The position numbers and the translations under genes were made by a program. A DNA stretch of 38,418 nucleotides. It comes from Chromatiales bacterium (GTDB taxonomy: Bacteria; Pseudomonadota; Gammaproteobacteria; Thiohalomonadales; Thiohalomonadaceae). The notes under the pieces were generated by a model. It did no database searches. It was not told where the DNA came from and saw nothing but the letters and a program-made list of their open reading frames with translations. Location of the stretch: contig JAOUQQ010000013.1 in assembly GCA_029879245.1 (NCBI GenBank), positions 1 to 38,418 on the forward strand. Reading direction: 5' to 3'. This document shows positions 36,108 through 38,418 of the stretch, in pieces. Position 1 is the first letter of the stretch; the number at the start of each line of letters is the position of its first letter.

Positions 36108-37166
36108 CTACCCCTGGCGATTACCTAAAAGATCATTCAGTACCGCGGCGATGCGGGAGTCGGACTCAATGTGTCCGACATTTACCCGTGCCATCGCGGC
36201 ATTAATCATGCCCTTACAGAGGGCGGTGTGCTGATCCTGCACGATGGTAGCACCACCCACCCGCTCGATCTCATCGAGCCCCTCAAAACCGTCACTGCCA
36301 CACCCTGAGAGGATAACACCGTAGCTCTCATCCTCCATCACCTCAGCGGTGGAGAAGAACATCATATCTATCGAGCCCTTGCGCGAGGCAAAGGGTGCCG
36401 GGCTTACGTGTAGCACCGGGTCACTCTCATAACGGTGCAGTGTCATGTAGTTGACCCCGGAGTTAAGGTAACAGACACCGGGGCGTACTACCTCATCATG
36501 CTCCCCCACCTTAACCTGCAGCTCACCGTAGCTGTTGAGGTAACGGGCAAAGGCATTAACATGGTGCGGCGCGGCGTAGAGGGTGACCAGATAGGCGGTC
36601 TCACTGTCGGGGCGCAGGTGGGGAATAATCTTGAGCAGGGCACCGTAGCCCCCCTCTGCCGCACCAATGGCAACCACCCGCTTTGCCACCGTTCCACTAC
36701 CAGGCTGCGACCCTGCAGCGGCTACGCCATTCTTACGGCGGATATATTTAATTGCCCCCACCTCGACCTGGCTGGCAAACTCGATCTTGCTGAGAATATC
36801 GGCCGCCTGCTCATCCAGCGCCCCTTCACTCTCAATGGCCGAAGGCTTGGAGATAATGTCGACCGCGCCAAAACGCAAGGCATCGAAGGTGATGGCCGCC
36901 CCCTCTTTGGTCAGGCTGCTGAGCATCACCACCGGGGTGGGGTGTTTAATCATCAGGTGTTTGAGTGCGCTCAGACCATCCATACCCGGCATACTGATAT
37001 CCATGGTGATGACATCGGGCTTGAGTTGCGATATTTGATAGAGCGCCTCGATACCATTCTCTGCCTGACCAACGATCTCGACAGACTCCTCATCTGCGAA
37101 CAGGTCGAGGATGGTCTTTCGCACCAGTGGTGAATCATCAACTATCAGTAGCCTTTGCCGTTTCAT
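36108..37166 (-). CDS. CheB-like response regulator with degenerate methylesterase domain (copy 2)
   Basis: A 352-residue REC plus CheB-type protein. The receiver is intact (VDD, Asp56 in ITMDISMP, Lys107 in ISKPSA). In the CheB domain the nucleophile motif reads GAAEGG, so the catalytic Ser is Ala170. The His of TQHMP aligns to Tyr197 in TLYAAP. Asp292 in LSGCGSDG remains. A Ser-to-Ala change should abolish hydrolysis, so this is a likely pseudo-enzyme. It lies 74 bp after the REC gene and just before a terminator. No strong ribosome-binding site precedes the ATG. It shares little more than fold motifs with the other cheB-like gene, so the two losses may be independent. Confidence 0.88.
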   Translation of the reverse strand: MKRQRLLIVDDSPLVRKTILDLFADEESVEIVGQAENGIEALYQISQLKPDVITMDISMPGMDGLSALKHLMIKHPTPVVMLSSLTKEGAAITFDALRFGAVDIISKPSAIESEGALDEQAADILSKIEFASQVEVGAIKYIRRKNGVAAAGSQPGSGTVAKRVVAIGAAEGGYGALLKIIPHLRPDSETAYLVTLYAAPHHVNAFARYLNSYGELQVKVGEHDEVVRPGVCYLNSGVNYMTLHRYESDPVLHVSPAPFASRKGSIDMMFFSTAEVMEDESYGVILSGCGSDGFEGLDEIERVGGATIVQDQHTALCKGMINAAMARVNVGHIESDSRIAAVLNDLLGNRQG

Positions 37167-37240
37167 TTTGCGCTTTATTTTCAGTTATACCGCGTTTATT
37201 TCCTCACACGTCGCACCGACCGCGTATTGTGAACTAATAG

Positions 37241-37990
37241 CTAACTTAAATACTTTTTCAACTTTTCCAGCAATATTTCGTTCTTGAAGGGCTTGGTAAC
37301 GTACTCATCACTGCCCGACATTCTCCCCTTCAATTTGTCCACCAGTGAATCACGCGAGGTGAGTATGATCACAGGCACCTTGGCGGTGCGGGCATCATCT
37401 TTCATCTGGTGGAAGATCTGGTAGCCGTCGATATCGGGCAGGATGAGATCAAGGATCACCAGGTCTGGCACCTGTACCGCCAGTTGCGCCAGGGCGGTCT
37501 TACCATTCTCTGCCTCAATTACTGCGTAGCCATAATCCTGTAGAAATTTGCACAGCACGATACGGGCAACGCGGCTGTCCTCCACCACCAGGATCTTCTT
37601 CTTGCCAGCATCCGCTGACCTGGGGGTAGGGGTAGGTGTCGCCTGCACCCTGGCCTTTGCCGGGGCATCGGCATCACGTTCAAACATGCGGAACAGGGTC
37701 TGCCCATAGGAGAGAGCGGTCTGCTTGCTGGCCGCAGCCCTGACCTCATCGGTCTGCCCCTCTTTGAAAAAGTATTTGGCCTCGGGGACACGTCTGATCA
37801 GCGGCAGGGCACCTGTCCCCTGTACCGACTTGTAGACCACATCGACCACATCGCCACAATCGAGCACCAGCACCCCACCATCCCCACTCTGCGTCATAAA
37901 GTAGAGAGAGCCGGTCTTGGTATCGGCCTCCAGCTGCTTGACCTGCTGGACGATATGAGACATTGGAACGAAGGCGGCGGAGTCACTCAT
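37241..37990 (-). CDS. PATAN/DUF4388-like domain plus C-terminal receiver protein
   Basis: A 249-residue protein. Residues 1 to about 100 look like a PATAN/DUF4388-type domain (KTGSLYFMTQSGDGGVLVL, then GTGALPLIRRV and KYFFKEG). After a Pro/Thr linker comes a receiver with VVEDSRVAR, phospho-acceptor in VILDLILPDIDG, LTSRD and TKPF, all conserved. Proteins of this kind occur beside Pil-Chp-like and other chemosensory systems, often in surface motility or polarity control. The ATG at 37990 is preceded by a GGGGGTGGG-type region; the 13 upstream codons are considered non-coding. As the first gene of the cluster it may be an output of CheA. Confidence 0.8.
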   Translation of the reverse strand: MSDSAAFVPMSHIVQQVKQLEADTKTGSLYFMTQSGDGGVLVLDCGDVVDVVYKSVQGTGALPLIRRVPEAKYFFKEGQTDEVRAAASKQTALSYGQTLFRMFERDADAPAKARVQATPTPTPRSADAGKKKILVVEDSRVARIVLCKFLQDYGYAVIEAENGKTALAQLAVQVPDLVILDLILPDIDGYQIFHQMKDDARTAKVPVIILTSRDSLVDKLKGRMSGSDEYVTKPFKNEILLEKLKKYLS

Positions 37991-38130
37991 AGGCCCACCC
38001 CCGCGCTGTATTGCCATTTGCACGGACACTGTTTACCCCTCACCTTGGGTATCCTTCCATTTGTTGCCACATCAGCAGTAAACATAACCATTTGATTTAA
38101 CAGAAAATAACTCCTGTTTTCCCAAAGCTG

Positions 38131-38146
38131 TGCCACCTTCATGCCA
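38131..38146 (-). promoter_or_regulatory. Candidate sigma-54 promoter of the chemosensory cluster
   Basis: TGGCATGAAGGTGGCA matches the -24/-12 consensus TGGCACGN4TTGCA at 10 of 12 defined positions, with GG and GC at the required 10-bp spacing. The predicted start near 38120 leaves a leader of about 130 bases. Confidence 0.4.
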
Positions 38147-38218
38147 CCACATCTGCAAAGAGATATCACGACTAGCTGTTAGTTGAGAGAAATTCCCATT
38201 CACTATATTAACAGCCAA

Positions 38219-38237
38219 TGTACACCCCCTGTGAACA
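38219..38237. promoter_or_regulatory. Operator-like imperfect inverted repeat
   Basis: TGTACAC-N5-GTGAACA has 7-bp arms with one mismatch and a C-rich spacer. It is centred about 108 bp upstream of the sigma-54-predicted start, the usual distance of an activator site. Confidence 0.35.
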
Positions 38238-38418
38238 CACTTGCAACAAAAACATAGCAGCAATTGCATTTTAAATATAGTGATTAATTAAGAAGATAGG
38301 CAAATTTCTTAAAGTATAACCATAAACATTAGCTACTGTGGGGTTATGACTCTTCATTCTGCTCTCCTCAATCGTGTGCCAGACGAAAGCCGTAAATAAT
38401 AAAGTGCCCATGTGGGAT

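Larger units (their letters stand above)
37991..38418. other. AT-rich intergenic control region upstream of the chemosensory cluster
   Basis: About 430 bp to the right edge without a recognised gene. It holds a sigma-54-like element and an operator-like inverted repeat, listed separately. A 28-codon minus-strand frame (38271-38357, starting MKSHNPTVANV) has a good GAGGAG site six bases upstream. A 17-codon plus-strand frame lies at 38346-38399. Neither resembles a known peptide. CCCATGTGGG at the extreme right edge could be half of a terminator beyond the window. Confidence 0.5.

Noticed and set aside
38271-38357. 28-codon minus-strand frame with a good ribosome-binding site
   Set aside because: No recognisable similarity or composition of a real peptide, and it lies in AT-rich control DNA; noted in the intergenic entry only.
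1-38418. CRISPR arrays, prophage genes or integration sites at the tRNA genes
   Set aside because: No regularly spaced repeats or phage genes were seen, and both tRNA genes are flanked by conserved core genes without duplicated 3' ends.

Overview
The window reads as chromosomal DNA of a gammaproteobacterium. Two conserved blocks support this. One is rnhA-dnaQ / methyltransferase / gloB / mltD. The other is tig-clpP-clpX-lon-hup followed by ppiD. The protein sequences look most like the free-living or symbiotic sulfur-oxidising (Chromatiales-like) part of that class, but the lineage is an inference only. Almost everything is on the minus strand; only gloB and mltD run on the plus strand.

Layout. 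1-211: the first codons of an IS110-family transposase run off the left edge, behind a structured leader. 212-4740: DnaQ, RNase HI, a class I methyltransferase, then plus-strand GloB and the lipoprotein transglycosylase MltD, ending at a two-way terminator. 4760-16525: a close-packed minus-strand run of ten genes: PpiD, a dicarboxylate/amino-acid symporter, the YejABEF-type oligopeptide ABC importer, a membrane thioredoxin-like protein, a family 2 glycosyltransferase, a DHH phosphoesterase and a HIT/GalT-fold protein. 16566-17228: a hup-tRNA-Val-tRNA-Asp transcription unit with a clear sigma-70 promoter and terminator. 17316-23616: the protein quality-control block lon, clpX, clpP, tig and their regulatory gaps.

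23617-38418 is the most unusual part. It is a chemosensory cluster read right to left: a PATAN/DUF4388-like REC protein, a CheB-like protein, a very large double-Cache chemoreceptor, CheW, a CheY-like protein, a 1154-residue CheA, a second CheB-like protein and a zinc-ribbon ParA ATPase. A complete NMT1/nitrate-taurine-type ABC importer with a membrane-tethered binding protein follows in the same orientation and nearly without gaps. Both CheB-like proteins keep the receiver aspartate but have lost the catalytic Ser and His of the methylesterase domain, and no CheR is present in the window. CheA carries a duplicated module; each copy has one Hpt with its phosphorylatable His and one Hpt-like bundle with Glu in that position. 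This looks like a non-canonical chemosensory pathway, possibly without methylation-based adaptation, tied to ParA positioning and to an ABC importer. That interpretation is inferred; the residue changes and gene order are seen directly.
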